From Sporolactobacillus sp. THM7-7 (GTDB lineage: Bacteria; Bacillota; Bacilli; Bacillales; Sporolactobacillaceae): 64,000 nucleotides of DNA. Positions 1-8,892 of the stretch are shown in pieces (within the stretch, counting starts at the first letter, position 1; each line of letters begins with the position of its first letter). The notes under the pieces were generated by a model. It was not told the origin of the DNA, did not search any database, and saw only the letters and a list, made by a program, of their open reading frames with translations. Position numbers and translations under genes: made by a program. The DNA lies in NCBI RefSeq assembly GCF_004153225.1, contig NZ_SEMB01000012.1, forward strand, positions 24,957 through 88,956. Reading direction: 5' to 3'.

Positions 1-188
1 AGGGTCTGAGCCCATCGCTTCAGGCTTTAAAAAAAGCGATTGCTTTACGGGACAAACAGGATATGGAGCGCACAGTCTCTCCCCTTGTGAAAGCGGAAGA
101 TGCGATTGAACTCGATACGACGTCCCTCAGCATCGAAGAAGTGGTCGGCCGGATTCTTCAAATTGTAAAGGAGAGGCGCGCGTGTTGA
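1..188 (+). CDS. cmk: Cytidylate kinase, C-terminal end (partial)
   Basis: The window opens inside a reading frame whose codons begin at position 3 and which stops with TGA at 186-188. About 61 residues are visible. They include an RDxxDxxR stretch followed by a Pro-Leu-xx-Ala-xx-Ala pattern and a closing helix of the form IEEVVxxIL, all typical of the C-terminus of bacterial cytidylate kinase, which phosphorylates CMP and dCMP. The order cmk, acyltransferase, S1-like gene is common in Bacillales and supports the call. The N-terminal ATP-binding part lies outside the window. The stop overlaps the start of the next gene by a few bases, so the two are probably translationally coupled. Confidence 0.8.
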   Translation, partial: GLSPSLQALKKAIALRDKQDMERTVSPLVKAEDAIELDTTSLSIEEVVGRILQIVKERRAC

Positions 189-769
189 ATCTTTACTCGA
201 TTAGCAGGCCGGTGGTTCGTCTGTTTTACCGGCTTTGTTTTCGTTACACGGTCGAGGGAAGGGAACATATTCCGAAGCATGGGGCTGTCATTATCTGCAG
301 TAATCATTTATCTAATTTTGATCCCCCTTTTATCGGCATCTGTTCTCCCAGAACATTATCTTTTCTGGCTAAGGAAGAACTTTTCAAAGTACCGGTTCTA
401 GGCTGGCTGGTTCGAAACCTCCATGCCGTCCCCGTCAATCGCGGTGCCGGCGACAGACAGGCTATCCGTACGGCATTGCGGCTGCTTCGCGAGGGGTGTG
501 CTTTGCTCATTTTTCCGGAGGGTCATCGCAACCGCGGTCCCAATCTGAATAAGGGCCTGTCGGGAGCGGGATTCTTTGCGCTGAAAACGGACGCGACAGT
601 CATACCCTGTGCGATTATCGGAAAATACAAGTTTCAGAAACCGATGAAAGTCGTCTTCGGCCCGCCGATTGAAACGGATTCGATGAAACGGCGGAAGATG
701 AAGTCGTCGGAGGCTTCCGCCATCATTATGTCGCACATTGAGCGTTTGTTGGAAGAAAATCGAAAATGA
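182..769 (+). CDS. plsC: 1-acyl-sn-glycerol-3-phosphate acyltransferase
   Basis: A 195-residue membrane-associated acyltransferase that should add the second fatty acid to lysophosphatidic acid, giving phosphatidic acid. The catalytic NHxxxxD box is visible near residue 41 ([10 protein letters not shown]) and the substrate-binding FPEGHR box near residue 115. The length matches short Bacillales PlsC proteins. The start is GTG 182, overlapping the cmk stop; TTG 185 is an alternative. A purine-rich stretch just upstream (aaaggagagg) serves as ribosome binding site. Two further phospholipid genes, plsY and gpsA, lie about 3 kb downstream. Confidence 0.9.
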   Translation: MLNLYSISRPVVRLFYRLCFRYTVEGREHIPKHGAVIICSNHLSNFDPPFIGICSPRTLSFLAKEELFKVPVLGWLVRNLHAVPVNRGAGDRQAIRTALRLLREGCALLIFPEGHRNRGPNLNKGLSGAGFFALKTDATVIPCAIIGKYKFQKPMKVVFGPPIETDSMKRRKMKSSEASAIIMSHIERLLEENRK

Positions 770-867
770 TCGGACAGACAAGAACAACTGCTTGACAAAA
801 CGCTTTATTTGTAAGAAGTTAAATATAGGTGTTTTTTTGCTTCGTTAATCAAAGGAGGTCCCCGAGG

Positions 868-2022
868 ATGGTTGAAGATTTGAACAATGAAATGGCGTCT
901 TTCGATGCGTTGAAAGTAGGAGACGTCGTCAATGGAAAGGTTACAAAAGTAGAAGAAAAACATGCATTAGTGGATGTTGGATATAAAGTAGACGGCATTC
1001 TGCCCATCAGCGAGCTGTCCAGTCTTCATGTGGACAAAGTGATGGATGTGCTACATGAAGGTGATGAGGTTACGGTTAAAGTCACGAAACTTCAGGATGA
1101 CGAACTGGTTCTGTCGAAACGTGAAGTTGATGCCGACAGAGCCTGGGGCGATCTGGAAGAAAAGTTTCAGGATAAAACGACTTTTTCCGTTGAAATCGCC
1201 GATGTAGTCAAAGGCGGACTGGTTGTCGATCTGGGCGTGCGCGGCTTTATTCCTGCATCCCTCGTCGAACGCCACTTTGTCGAAGATTTTAGCGATTACA
1301 AAGGAAAACCGCTTGATGTCAAAATTGTCGAGCTGGACCAGGAAAAACGAAAAGTGATTCTGTCGCATCGCGCGGTTCTCGACGAAGAAGCGGAAAAAAA
1401 GAAGGAAGAGACACTGAGAAATATCAAGGAAGGCGATGTGATCGAGGGGATCGTTCAGCGGCTGACCGATTTCGGCGCCTTTGTGGATATTGGCGGGGTA
1501 GACGGACTGGTACACATTTCCCAGCTGGCTCATTATCGTGTCGAAACCCCTTCGGAAGTTGTTTCTGAAGGAGATCGAGTCAAAGTCAAAGTGCTTTCCG
1601 TTGATCCCGAGAGTGAACGGATCTCCCTGTCCATCAAAGCGACACAGCCGGGGCCGTGGGAGACCGCAAAGGATAAGATTCACCCTGGGGATGTACTCGA
1701 GGGGACTGTGAAACGCCTTGTTCCATTTGGCGCTTTTGTCGAACTGCTTCCGGGCGTCGAAGGTCTTGTTCATATTTCTGAGATTTCTCATACACATATC
1801 GGCACGCCGGATGAAGTACTGACGGAAGGACAAGAGATTAAGGTCAAGGTGCTTGATGTCAACTTTGAGGATCAGCGCGTTTCTTTAAGCATCAGGGCTC
1901 TGGAAGATGAACCAACAGAACGTTTTGATCAGCAGAAATCCGAATCCGGCGGAAATGACGATCCTGCTTCCGGTTTTTCTCTCGGCGACATGATTGGCGA
2001 TCAATTGAAGAAGTATAAATAA
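868..2022 (+). CDS. ypfD: Ribosomal protein S1-like RNA-binding protein (four S1 domains)
   Basis: A 384-residue protein of four consecutive S1 domains, at about residues 15-85, 100-170, 185-260 and 270-345. Each carries the G-x-V-x-G-x-V start and the G-A-F-V-D/E core. The last 40 residues are acidic and low in complexity. This matches the short S1 homologue of Bacillales (B. subtilis YpfD, often annotated rpsA). It is shorter than the six-domain S1 of Gram-negatives, so a strict S1 role on the ribosome is not certain. The start ATG 868 follows an excellent ribosome binding site (aaaggagg, 851-858); the open frame reaches further upstream without a usable start. It is followed by a terminator. 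Confidence 0.9.
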   Translation: MVEDLNNEMASFDALKVGDVVNGKVTKVEEKHALVDVGYKVDGILPISELSSLHVDKVMDVLHEGDEVTVKVTKLQDDELVLSKREVDADRAWGDLEEKFQDKTTFSVEIADVVKGGLVVDLGVRGFIPASLVERHFVEDFSDYKGKPLDVKIVELDQEKRKVILSHRAVLDEEAEKKKEETLRNIKEGDVIEGIVQRLTDFGAFVDIGGVDGLVHISQLAHYRVETPSEVVSEGDRVKVKVLSVDPESERISLSIKATQPGPWETAKDKIHPGDVLEGTVKRLVPFGAFVELLPGVEGLVHISEISHTHIGTPDEVLTEGQEIKVKVLDVNFEDQRVSLSIRALEDEPTERFDQQKSESGGNDDPASGFSLGDMIGDQLKKYK

Positions 2023-2035
2023 TCGCACGCGTTTA

Positions 2036-2082
2036 AACGGAAAAAGGGGAATTTCCGGCTGTTCCTCTTTTTCCGTTTTTTT
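2036..2082 (+). terminator. Rho-independent terminator after the S1-like gene
   Basis: An inverted repeat pairs acggaaaaagggga with tcctctttttccgt around a short loop and is followed directly by a run of seven T. It separates the S1-like gene from der. Confidence 0.85.
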
Positions 2083-2189
2083 GTCTTTCTTAAAGGAAAG
2101 GGCGCCAATGAGGGTAAAACAGCCGGGTTTCGCTCGGCACGGAGAAAAAGTCCACCGAGTGAATGGAAATATTTTGAAGGGGGACAACC

Positions 2190-3506
2190 ATGTTAAAACC
2201 GACTGTAGCCATTGTCGGCCGGCCGAATGTAGGAAAATCAACGATATTTAACCGGATTGTCGGCGGAATGACGGCCATTGTTGAAGACAGACCCGGGGTA
2301 ACCCGTGATCGCCTGTACGGCAGCGGAGCCTGGCTGAAGCACGAGTTTCATGTGATCGATACAGGCGGCATTGAGATGGGGGAGGAACCGCTGCTCGTGC
2401 AAGTGAGGGCGCAGGCGGAGATTGCCGTGGATGAAGCGGATGTCATCCTGTTCATTGTGGACGGGAAAACCGGACTGACGGATGCCGACGAGGCGGTGGC
2501 CCGTATATTGAGACGCTCCAGGAAGCCAATCGTCCTTGGCGTCAATAAGATCGATCACTTTGGCCAGCGCAATCAGATGTATGAATTTTATTCATTGGGA
2601 CTGGGTGAACCGCATGCCATTTCCGGAGCCCACGGTCTCGGTATCGGCGATCTTCTGGATCAGGTCATTGCAAATTTTCCGAAATCGATGGAGGACGAGG
2701 AAAAGGACGGAGCCATCCGTTTCGCTCTGATCGGCCGTCCGAATGTCGGCAAGTCGTCGCTTGTCAACGCGATCCTCGGAAAGGAGCGGGTGATCGTCAG
2801 TGACCTCGCCGGCACGACAAGGGATGCTATCGACACCCCGTTTACGCGCGAAGGTCAGGATTATGTGATTGTGGACACGGCGGGCATTCGCCGGAGGGGG
2901 AAAGTCTATGAAAAAACCGAAAAATACAGTGTGCTTCGTGCCCGCCGCGCCATTGAGCATGCGGATGTCGTCCTTGTCCTGATTGATGGGAAAGAGGGGA
3001 TTATCGAGCAGGACAAAAAGATTGCGGGCTATGCGGATGAAGCCGGAAAAGCCGTGATCATCATCGTTAACAAATGGGACGTAGTCGAAAAGGACGGGCG
3101 GACGATGGATCGGTTCAGAAAAAAAATCCGCGAAGAGTTCCGGTTTTTGAGTTATGCACCGATTATATTTCTGTCCGCTCTGACGAAACAGAGATTGAGG
3201 CAGCTTCTGCCGATGATCCGTCGGGTGGCGGAAAATCACAGTCTGCGCGTACAGACGAGCCTTCTGAATGATTGCATCATGGATACGGTAGCGATGACGC
3301 CGCCCCCGTCGGATAAGGGCAAAAGGCTGAAAATTTATTATGCCTCCCAGGTTGCGGTTCAACCCCCGCTGTTTGTTCTATTTGTGAATGATCCGGCGCT
3401 GCTGCACTTTTCCTATATGCGTCATATTGAAAACCGGCTGAGAGAGACGTTCGGTTTTGTCGGTACGCCGATTCGGCTCATTTCCCGAAAGAAAAATGAG
3501 AAGTAA
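2190..3506 (+). CDS. der: Ribosome-associated GTPase Der (EngA)
   Basis: A 438-residue GTPase needed for maturation of the 50S ribosomal subunit. It has the diagnostic pair of GTP-binding domains. The first P-loop (GRPNVGKST) is near residue 10, with DTGG and NKID following. The second P-loop (GRPNVGKSS) is near residue 181, with DTAG and NKWD following. A KH-like domain closes the protein at about residues 350-438. The length equals the family norm (about 436). The start ATG 2190 has a gaaggggg ribosome binding site. Its place ahead of plsY/gpsA follows the B. subtilis yphC-gpsA order. Confidence 0.96.
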   Translation: MLKPTVAIVGRPNVGKSTIFNRIVGGMTAIVEDRPGVTRDRLYGSGAWLKHEFHVIDTGGIEMGEEPLLVQVRAQAEIAVDEADVILFIVDGKTGLTDADEAVARILRRSRKPIVLGVNKIDHFGQRNQMYEFYSLGLGEPHAISGAHGLGIGDLLDQVIANFPKSMEDEEKDGAIRFALIGRPNVGKSSLVNAILGKERVIVSDLAGTTRDAIDTPFTREGQDYVIVDTAGIRRRGKVYEKTEKYSVLRARRAIEHADVVLVLIDGKEGIIEQDKKIAGYADEAGKAVIIIVNKWDVVEKDGRTMDRFRKKIREEFRFLSYAPIIFLSALTKQRLRQLLPMIRRVAENHSLRVQTSLLNDCIMDTVAMTPPPSDKGKRLKIYYASQVAVQPPLFVLFVNDPALLHFSYMRHIENRLRETFGFVGTPIRLISRKKNEK

Positions 3507-3520
3507 GGGGGACGCCTTCA

Positions 3521-4123
3521 ATGATTATAATCGTATCGTTCGTCATCGCTTATCTGATCGGAGCGATCAGTTTCAGCTATCTCATCACGAAAAAGCTCAA
3601 GCACATTGATATTAGAAAAACGGGCAGCGGCAATGCCGGAGCGACAAACACAATGCGCGTACTCGGAGTCGGCCCGGCAGTCGGCGTTTTGCTGCTTGAT
3701 GGGCTCAAAGGGGTTGCCGCCGTTCTTCTCGCACGGCTGATCGGTCTCCCGGAGTGGGCGGTCGCATTTTGCGGCCTGTTTGCCGTTCTCGGACATGATT
3801 TCCCCGTTTATTTTGGTTTTCGAGGCGGAAAAGGGGTAGCGACGACGATCGGCGTCTTTTTTATGATGATGCCGCTTTACGCACTGATTTCCGGCATCGC
3901 GGCTATTCTGATTATCGTCCTGACCCGTTTTGTGTCTGTCGGATCGCTCGTATTACTTTTGGCGACACCGGTACTCGCCTGGATATCCGGTAATTATCCA
4001 GGAGGGGGTCTTGCTGCCTTCTTCCTGATCGCCGCGCTTGGCTATTTCCAGCACCGGGGAAATATCTCCCGCCTCTTTCACGGAACGGAAAATAAAATCG
4101 GTCAGAAGAAAGCCCAGGCTTGA
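3521..4123 (+). CDS. plsY: Acyl-phosphate:glycerol-3-phosphate acyltransferase
   Basis: A 200-residue integral membrane protein that moves the acyl group from acyl-phosphate to glycerol 3-phosphate, the first step of phospholipid synthesis in Firmicutes. The motifs SGNAGATN (near residue 37) and GGKGVATT (near residue 103) are family signatures, and several hydrophobic segments span the length. The ribosome binding site is aaggggga. It lies between der and gpsA, so the enzyme making glycerol 3-phosphate (GpsA) and the one using it are adjacent. PlsX, which makes the acyl-phosphate, is encoded at 48965-49978. Confidence 0.95.
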   Translation: MIIIVSFVIAYLIGAISFSYLITKKLKHIDIRKTGSGNAGATNTMRVLGVGPAVGVLLLDGLKGVAAVLLARLIGLPEWAVAFCGLFAVLGHDFPVYFGFRGGKGVATTIGVFFMMMPLYALISGIAAILIIVLTRFVSVGSLVLLLATPVLAWISGNYPGGGLAAFFLIAALGYFQHRGNISRLFHGTENKIGQKKAQA

Positions 4124-4158
4124 ACCCAATGTCTGAAGAGTGATGAGGAGGCAGGATC

Positions 4159-5205
4159 ATGAAAAAAATAGCGGTGATCGGTGCGGGAAGCTGGGGAACC
4201 GCCCTTTCGCTCGTTCTCGCGGACAACGGTTATGACGTCGATTTGTGGAGCCATCGCCGCGAACAGGCGGATGAAATCAATGATCAGCATACGAATAAAA
4301 AATATCTTCCGGGCGTGCGTCTTCCGGACTGCGTCCACGGGACTGCGGACTTAGGGGTAGCCCTCGCCGGGACTGGCGGCGTCCTGCTTACGGTCCCGGC
4401 AAGGGCACTGAGAGAGGTTCTCGGCCGCCTTTGCCCCCATCTTGCCGAACCGATGCTGTTTATTCACGGGATTAAAAGTATTGAACCACAGACGTTCAAA
4501 AGAATATCTGAAATTATTGAAGAGGAAATACCGTCAAGGCTGAGACAAGCGGTTGTTGTCCTTTCCGGGCCGAGCCATGCGGAAGAGGTTTCGCGGCGCC
4601 ACCCGACAACGGTTGCGGTTGCATCGCGCAGCAGCGATGCGGCGAAACAGGTGCAGAACCTGTTTTTTAATCCGTATTTTCGTGTGTATACGAATGAAGA
4701 TATTGTCGGCGTGGAACTCGGCGGAGCATTAAAGAATATCATTGCTCTCGGTGCCGGCATATCGGACGGCCTTGGCTATGGGGATAACGCCAAGGCGGCT
4801 TTGATCACCCGGGGACTTGCGGAAATCTCACGGCTTGGGGTAAAAATGGGCGCCCATCCGCTGACTTTCATCGGTCTCGCGGGCATGGGCGACCTGATTG
4901 TGACGTGTACGAGTGCGCACAGCCGGAACTGGCGCGCCGGAAACCTGCTCGGAAAAGGAGATAAACTGGGAGATGTCCTGGATAAGATGGGGATGGTCGT
5001 TGAAGGCGTACGGACAACCGAAGCGGTTTACAAACTGTCGGAAAGAGAGAACGTCGACATGCCGATCACAAAAGCCATCTATCAGGTTCTGTTTCAAGGC
5101 AAGAAGCCGAAAAAAGCCGTCGATGATCTCATGACGAGGGATAAAAAAGACGAGCTGGCCCCCCTGTCGGACAGTCTTGTAAGGAAAATGTCTAAAGGAC
5201 GATGA
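4159..5205 (+). CDS. gpsA: NAD(P)-dependent glycerol-3-phosphate dehydrogenase
   Basis: A 348-residue cytosolic enzyme reducing dihydroxyacetone phosphate to sn-glycerol 3-phosphate for lipid synthesis. The N-terminal Rossmann motif GAGSWGTALS sits at residues 8-17. The substrate region with GGALKNIIALGAGISDGLGYG is near residue 190, and the C-terminal helix region carries GLAGMGDL. Length and motifs are standard. The ribosome binding site is gaggaggc before ATG 4159. It directly follows plsY and is followed closely by the spoVIF-like gene, as in related Bacillales. Confidence 0.96.
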   Translation: MKKIAVIGAGSWGTALSLVLADNGYDVDLWSHRREQADEINDQHTNKKYLPGVRLPDCVHGTADLGVALAGTGGVLLTVPARALREVLGRLCPHLAEPMLFIHGIKSIEPQTFKRISEIIEEEIPSRLRQAVVVLSGPSHAEEVSRRHPTTVAVASRSSDAAKQVQNLFFNPYFRVYTNEDIVGVELGGALKNIIALGAGISDGLGYGDNAKAALITRGLAEISRLGVKMGAHPLTFIGLAGMGDLIVTCTSAHSRNWRAGNLLGKGDKLGDVLDKMGMVVEGVRTTEAVYKLSERENVDMPITKAIYQVLFQGKKPKKAVDDLMTRDKKDELAPLSDSLVRKMSKGR

Positions 5206-5270
5206 ACCTCGCACACTGCCCCCTCCTCTGCATAAGATATAGAGAATGCTTGGGAAAAGGGGGACGCTCA

Positions 5271-5534
5271 TTGGATTCGAATCATCCTTTTTTCGATAAT
5301 ATTGAAAAGAAAACGCAGATGAAGAAGGAAGACATTTTTGCGATTGCTAATTCTGTTCAGAGCGCTGACTTCAGCGATCCCGCAGTGGTCAGGCAGCTGA
5401 TTGGACGCATCGGGAAAGCAGCCGGGGTTTCCGTACCGAAAGAGAAGGAAGATGCGCTTGTTAAAGCCATTACTTCAGGCAATGTACCGAATAATTTCTC
5501 TTCCCTGTCAAAAATGTTCGGCCCAAAGAAGTAA
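5271..5534 (+). CDS. Stage VI sporulation protein F-like small protein
   Basis: An 87-residue protein resembling SpoVIF, a small sporulation factor linked to spore coat assembly. The N-terminus reads FFDNIEKKTQ, followed by a helix with FAIANSVQSADF, and the C-terminus is basic (SKMFGPKK). I chose TTG 5271 because it gives a SpoVIF-like N-terminus and has an aaaggggg ribosome binding site eight bases upstream; the longer frame from 5202 would overlap gpsA and add unrelated residues. A protein of this family between gpsA and spoIVA is common in Bacillales. Its exact role is not established by the sequence. Confidence 0.75.
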   Translation: MDSNHPFFDNIEKKTQMKKEDIFAIANSVQSADFSDPAVVRQLIGRIGKAAGVSVPKEKEDALVKAITSGNVPNNFSSLSKMFGPKK

Positions 5535-5638
5535 CTATGGGCCGGCGTCAGCGGCAAATGCCGTGGGAAGAGCATACGGTATAGCGTGCGTCAATCATTC
5601 TGCAAGAGCTTAAAAGGCGTGGAAGGATTTAGTCATCT

Positions 5639-5673
5639 GGGGAGAAAACGAAACGTTTTCTCCCCCATTTTTT
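5639..5673 (+). terminator. Rho-independent terminator
   Basis: A 12-bp perfect stem (ggggagaaaacg / cgttttctcccc) with an AAA loop is followed by a T run. It closes the gpsA-spoVIF-like unit. Confidence 0.9.
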
Positions 5674-5967
5674 TGCGGGAAGAATGTATAAAAATTTCGC
5701 GGAATAGAGTATCAAGCATCGAACGAAAACGCCGCGTTCCGTGGGTGGGCGGGCCGTCAACCATATCCATGAACAAAGCCTTATTTTTAAATAGGCATAA
5801 AACCACTTTAGGACAATACTTTTAAAAGTAAGAGATGAAAAGCCGCTTCCGGCTCAGGAATATCCCTCGAAAAGGCAATCTCGAGGTGAATTTATTGGCA
5901 TAATCAATGGACAAAGTCATATGCATGAATTAACAAACGGGTTACCGATAGAAGGAGGAGCGGGAGG
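5674..5967. other. Intergenic region ahead of spoIVA
   Basis: The gap from 5535 to 5967 has no convincing gene. Small open frames at 5586-5825 and 5921-6193 have no recognisable protein and the second overlaps spoIVA out of frame. Besides the terminator at 5639-5673 it contains a SigE-like promoter at 5898-5925. I could not find the small membrane-protein gene that sits here in some relatives. Confidence 0.5.
5898..5925 (+). promoter_or_regulatory. Possible SigE promoter of spoIVA
   Basis: GCATAAT (5898-5904) is followed after 13 bases by CATATGCA (5918-5925). This resembles the mother-cell SigE pattern (KMATATT, 13-15 bases, CATACAHT) with mismatches in the second half. spoIVA is a SigE gene in B. 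subtilis, and the site lies a plausible distance upstream of the ribosome binding site at 5951. Confidence 0.4.
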
Positions 5968-7464
5968 GTGCAAACTTTGGAAAAACTTGAACGCGTCGAT
6001 GTATTTAAGGACATTGCCGAAAGAACGGGCGGAGATATTTATCTTGGCGTTGTCGGAGCCGTCCGTACCGGAAAATCGACATTCATTAAGAAATTTATGG
6101 AACTGGTTGTTTTACCTAATATCGAAAACGAAGCCGACCGGGTTCGGGCGCAGGACGAACTCCCTCAGAGCGCGGCCGGCAAGCAGATTATGACAACTGA
6201 GCCGAAATTTGTTCCGAATCACGCTGTTGCGGTTAACGTGGAAGAGGGACTGGAGGTAAATATTCGAATCGTTGATTGTGTCGGTTACGCGATCAAGGGG
6301 GCGAAAGGCTTTGAGGACGAAAATGGCCCGCGCATGGTTCATACGCCCTGGTACGATGAGCCGATTCCGTTCCAGGAGGCGGCGGAAATCGGCACTCGTA
6401 AAGTGATTCAGGAACATTCGACGTTAGGCGTCGTCATTACAACTGACGGTTCAATCGGCGAGATCGGGCGGGACGATTACATGGAAGCGGAGGAGCGAAT
6501 CGTTGATGAGCTGAAAGAAGTGGGGAAACCCTTTATCATGATTGTCAATTCCTCTCACCCATATCATCCGGAGACCGAAGCTTTGCGAAGCGAGCTGGCG
6601 GAAAAGTACGACATACCGGTGCTGGCCCAAAGTGTTGAAACGATGTCCGAACACGACATTAACAATATTCTCCGGGAGACGCTGTATGAATTCCCTGTCC
6701 TCGAAGTAAACGTTAATTTGCCGAGCTGGGTCATGGTTTTAAAAGAAGATCATTGGCTTCGCAAAAGCTACGAGGATGCGGTAAAGGATACCGTCAAAGA
6801 CATTAAGCGTTTGCGGGATGTGGACCGTGTCGTCGGTTCGTTTGGCGAGTATGACTTTATCGAAAATGCGCAGCTTGCCGGCATCGAGATGGGAAAGGGT
6901 ACGGCGGAAATTGATTTGTTCGCCCCGGATAATCTGTACGACCAGGTGCTGAAAGAAGTAGTCGGTGTTGAAATCAGAGGCAAAGATCATTTGCTGCAGC
7001 TGATGCAGGAGTTCGCCGAAGCGAAAAGAGAATACGACCAGGTCGAAGAAGCCCTGAAAATGGTGAAACAGACAGGGTACGGCATTGCCGCGCCGTCGAT
7101 TAAAGATATGAGTCTCGACGAACCGGAAATCATTCGTCAGGGATCGCGGTTCGGCGTAAGGCTGAAGGCGGTGGCTCCTTCGATTCACATGATCAAGGTC
7201 GATGTCGAGTCCGAATTTGCCCCGATTATCGGCACCGAAAAGCAGAGTGAGGAGCTGGTCCGGTATTTGATGCAGGATTTTGAGGATGACCCGCTATCCA
7301 TCTGGAATTCGGATATATTTGGACGATCGCTGAATTCGATTGTCCGAGAGGGTATATCGGCAAAGCTAGCGATGATGCCTGAAAACGCACGGTATAAACT
7401 AAAAGAAACACTGGAACGAATTATTAACGAAGGATCAGGCGGTCTGATCGCGATCATTCTTTAA
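5968..7464 (+). CDS. spoIVA: Stage IV sporulation protein A (spore coat morphogenetic ATPase)
   Basis: A 498-residue protein that polymerises around the forespore with ATP hydrolysis and anchors the spore coat. It is very close to B. subtilis SpoIVA along its length. The Walker A motif GAVRTGKST lies near residue 30, the conserved DELPQSAAGK region near 75, and the family-invariant tail GGLIAIIL ends the protein. The start GTG 5968 has an aaggaggag ribosome binding site; TTG 5977 is a possible alternative giving a start closer to the B. subtilis one. Its presence strongly implies an endospore former. Confidence 0.98.
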   Translation: MQTLEKLERVDVFKDIAERTGGDIYLGVVGAVRTGKSTFIKKFMELVVLPNIENEADRVRAQDELPQSAAGKQIMTTEPKFVPNHAVAVNVEEGLEVNIRIVDCVGYAIKGAKGFEDENGPRMVHTPWYDEPIPFQEAAEIGTRKVIQEHSTLGVVITTDGSIGEIGRDDYMEAEERIVDELKEVGKPFIMIVNSSHPYHPETEALRSELAEKYDIPVLAQSVETMSEHDINNILRETLYEFPVLEVNVNLPSWVMVLKEDHWLRKSYEDAVKDTVKDIKRLRDVDRVVGSFGEYDFIENAQLAGIEMGKGTAEIDLFAPDNLYDQVLKEVVGVEIRGKDHLLQLMQEFAEAKREYDQVEEALKMVKQTGYGIAAPSIKDMSLDEPEIIRQGSRFGVRLKAVAPSIHMIKVDVESEFAPIIGTEKQSEELVRYLMQDFEDDPLSIWNSDIFGRSLNSIVREGISAKLAMMPENARYKLKETLERIINEGSGGLIAIIL

Positions 7465-7602
7465 CAGGGCAATAATTTCGATCTGATCCAGTCAGAAAGA
7501 CTACGGCGGGGTCTTTTTCTCCCGCTTTAATTGGCAAAAGACGGGGGAAGGCTGTCCGGTAAAGCCCGATAAGAACAACTAGGCCTCTGTCTGTGCTTAA
7601 AG

Positions 7603-7628
7603 ACTTGCCAGTCGGCAAGTTTTCTTCA
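7603..7628 (+). terminator. Rho-independent terminator between spoIVA and hbs
   Basis: The hairpin acttgcc-agtc-ggcaagt is followed by TTTTCTT. A weaker hairpin (aaagac / gtcttt, 7496-7515, with a T run) lies closer to the spoIVA stop. The rest of the 341-base gap 7465-7805 holds the hbs promoter and leader. Confidence 0.6.
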
Positions 7629-7714
7629 TTTCCGATTTTTTTTCGTATTATGCCGACTTTTTTATTGAAAGGGGTTTAAAAAACGTAAAGATGGCAATAT
7701 TTTTATCAAAGCTG

Positions 7715-7743
7715 TTGAATTCTTCCATTGCATCGTATATTAT
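7715..7743 (+). promoter_or_regulatory. SigA promoter of hbs
   Basis: TTGAAT (7715-7720), a 17-base spacer and TATTAT (7738-7743) fit the housekeeping consensus. The leader would run about 55 bases to the hbs ribosome binding site. Confidence 0.65.
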
Positions 7744-7805
7744 TAGCGTTGTCGATGTTCATCCAACACAAAGAGGAGGCGTTCCTTTTTAAGGAGGTGA
7801 AAGTG

Positions 7806-8078
7806 TTGAATAAGAGTGAATTGATCTCTGCAGTGGCGGAAGCTGCGGAACTGTCTAAAAAAGACGCCACCAAAGCGGTTGACTCCGTCCTGTCGACGAT
7901 TGCTGACGCTTTGAAGGACGGCAGCAAAGTTCAATTAATCGGATTCGGCAACTTTGAAGTTCGCGAACGCTCAGCCCGCAAAGGACGTAATCCCCAGACG
8001 GGTGAAGAAATTGAAATTAAGGCAAGCAAAGTCCCGGCTTTCAAGCCAGGTAAAGCGCTGAAGGAAGCCGTCCAATGA
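7806..8078 (+). CDS. hbs: DNA-binding protein HU
   Basis: A 90-residue histone-like protein that bends and compacts DNA non-specifically as a dimer. The sequence is nearly that of B. subtilis HBsu, with the DNA-binding arm motif [12 protein letters not shown] at about residues 56-67 and the C-terminus [15 protein letters not shown]. The start TTG 7806 matches the family N-terminus (NKSELI). It lies six bases after a perfect aaggaggtga site at 7791-7800; GTG 7803 is too near that site. The longer frame upstream is leader sequence. Confidence 0.97.
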   Translation: MNKSELISAVAEAAELSKKDATKAVDSVLSTIADALKDGSKVQLIGFGNFEVRERSARKGRNPQTGEEIEIKASKVPAFKPGKALKEAVQ

Positions 8079-8109
8079 TATCACCGATACATAGGACGTG
8101 AAGAGAGGA

Positions 8110-8136
8110 GAGTCACTCGCAAGGTGGCTCTTTTTT
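8110..8136 (+). terminator. Rho-independent terminator after hbs
   Basis: gagtcac (8110-8116) pairs with gtggctc (8124-8130), with one G-T pair, followed by six T. Confidence 0.8.
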
Positions 8137-8229
8137 GATGTATCTTGCAACCCGTAACTTAAGAGGAACACCGATACCGCTTCATCATACATACCCCCCG
8201 GATGGATTTTTGTATTTTCTTGCATTTTC

Positions 8230-8259
8230 TTTACAGTCCTCACTCCTCTATGCTAGAAT
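8230..8259 (+). promoter_or_regulatory. SigA promoter of folE-mtrB
   Basis: TTTACA (8230-8235), 18 bases, then TAGAAT (8254-8259) preceded by an extended -10 TGC. It lies 44 bases before the folE start, downstream of the hbs terminator, so folE-mtrB have their own promoter. Confidence 0.6.
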
Positions 8260-8302
8260 TTTGTTGCCGGAGTGTATCGTTTTTATTGGGGGAACGGGCA
8301 TA

Positions 8303-8866
8303 TTGAGCGTAGATCAAAAAAAAATAGAAAAAGCTGTTCGTTTAATTTTAGAAGCCATTGGCGAGGATCCTGATCGCGAAGGCCTCTTGGAAACGCCCGA
8401 GCGAGTCGCGCGGATGTATGATGAGATTTTCCAGGGCATGCACCAGGATCCGAAATCCTATCTTTCGAAAACTTTTGATGAAGCCCACGAAGAATTGGTA
8501 CTCGTCAAAGATATTCCCTTCTATTCCATGTGTGAACATCATCTCGTTCCCTTTTTCGGGAAAGCGCACGTCGGTTATATTCCGAGAGGGGGGCGCGTCA
8601 CCGGCCTCAGCAAATTGGCCCGCGCGGTAGAGGCGGTCGCAAAAAGACCTCAGCTTCAAGAGAGGCTGACAACGACGGTCGCCGACAGTATCGTTGAAAC
8701 GCTTCGGCCATACGGGGTGATCGTTGTGGTTGAAGCCGAACATATGTGCATGACCATGCGCGGAGTGAAGAAACCGGGGACAAAGACCATCACATCGGCT
8801 GTTCGCGGGATTTTTCGAACGGATGCCACGGCCCGGGCGGAAGCGATGTCGCTGATCAATCGCTGA
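8303..8866 (+). CDS. folE: GTP cyclohydrolase I
   Basis: A 187-residue enzyme converting GTP to dihydroneopterin triphosphate, the first step of folate synthesis (mtrA in B. subtilis). Zinc-binding residues are visible in CEHHLVPF near residue 75 and HMCMTMRG near 145; the [23 protein letters not shown] stretch is a family signature. The start TTG 8303 gives the usual length, with tggggga as ribosome binding site nine bases before; the frame is open further upstream but the added residues look like leader. It is paired with mtrB exactly as in B. subtilis. Confidence 0.95.
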   Translation: MSVDQKKIEKAVRLILEAIGEDPDREGLLETPERVARMYDEIFQGMHQDPKSYLSKTFDEAHEELVLVKDIPFYSMCEHHLVPFFGKAHVGYIPRGGRVTGLSKLARAVEAVAKRPQLQERLTTTVADSIVETLRPYGVIVVVEAEHMCMTMRGVKKPGTKTITSAVRGIFRTDATARAEAMSLINR

Positions 8867-8892
8867 GCCGGATTTTACAGGGAGGGTTAAAA

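Noticed and set aside
792-829. TTGACA at 792 as promoter of the S1-like gene
   Set aside because: The nearest -10-like boxes are 22 or more bases away, so the spacing is wrong.
1051-1833. 260-codon open frame on the minus strand opposite the S1-like gene
   Set aside because: It lies wholly inside a gene with four clear S1 domains, has no ribosome site, and its protein is rich in Phe, Arg and His as expected of antisense frames.
5735-5755. GTGGGTGGGCGGG patch resembling the T-box GGGTGG core
   Set aside because: The rest of the T-box signature (NACCGCG, Stem I, terminator) is missing and the next gene is spoIVA.
5586-6193. Two open frames (5586-5825 and 5921-6193) before and over the spoIVA start
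   Set aside because: The first spans a terminator hairpin; the second is out of frame over spoIVA and lacks a protein-like composition.
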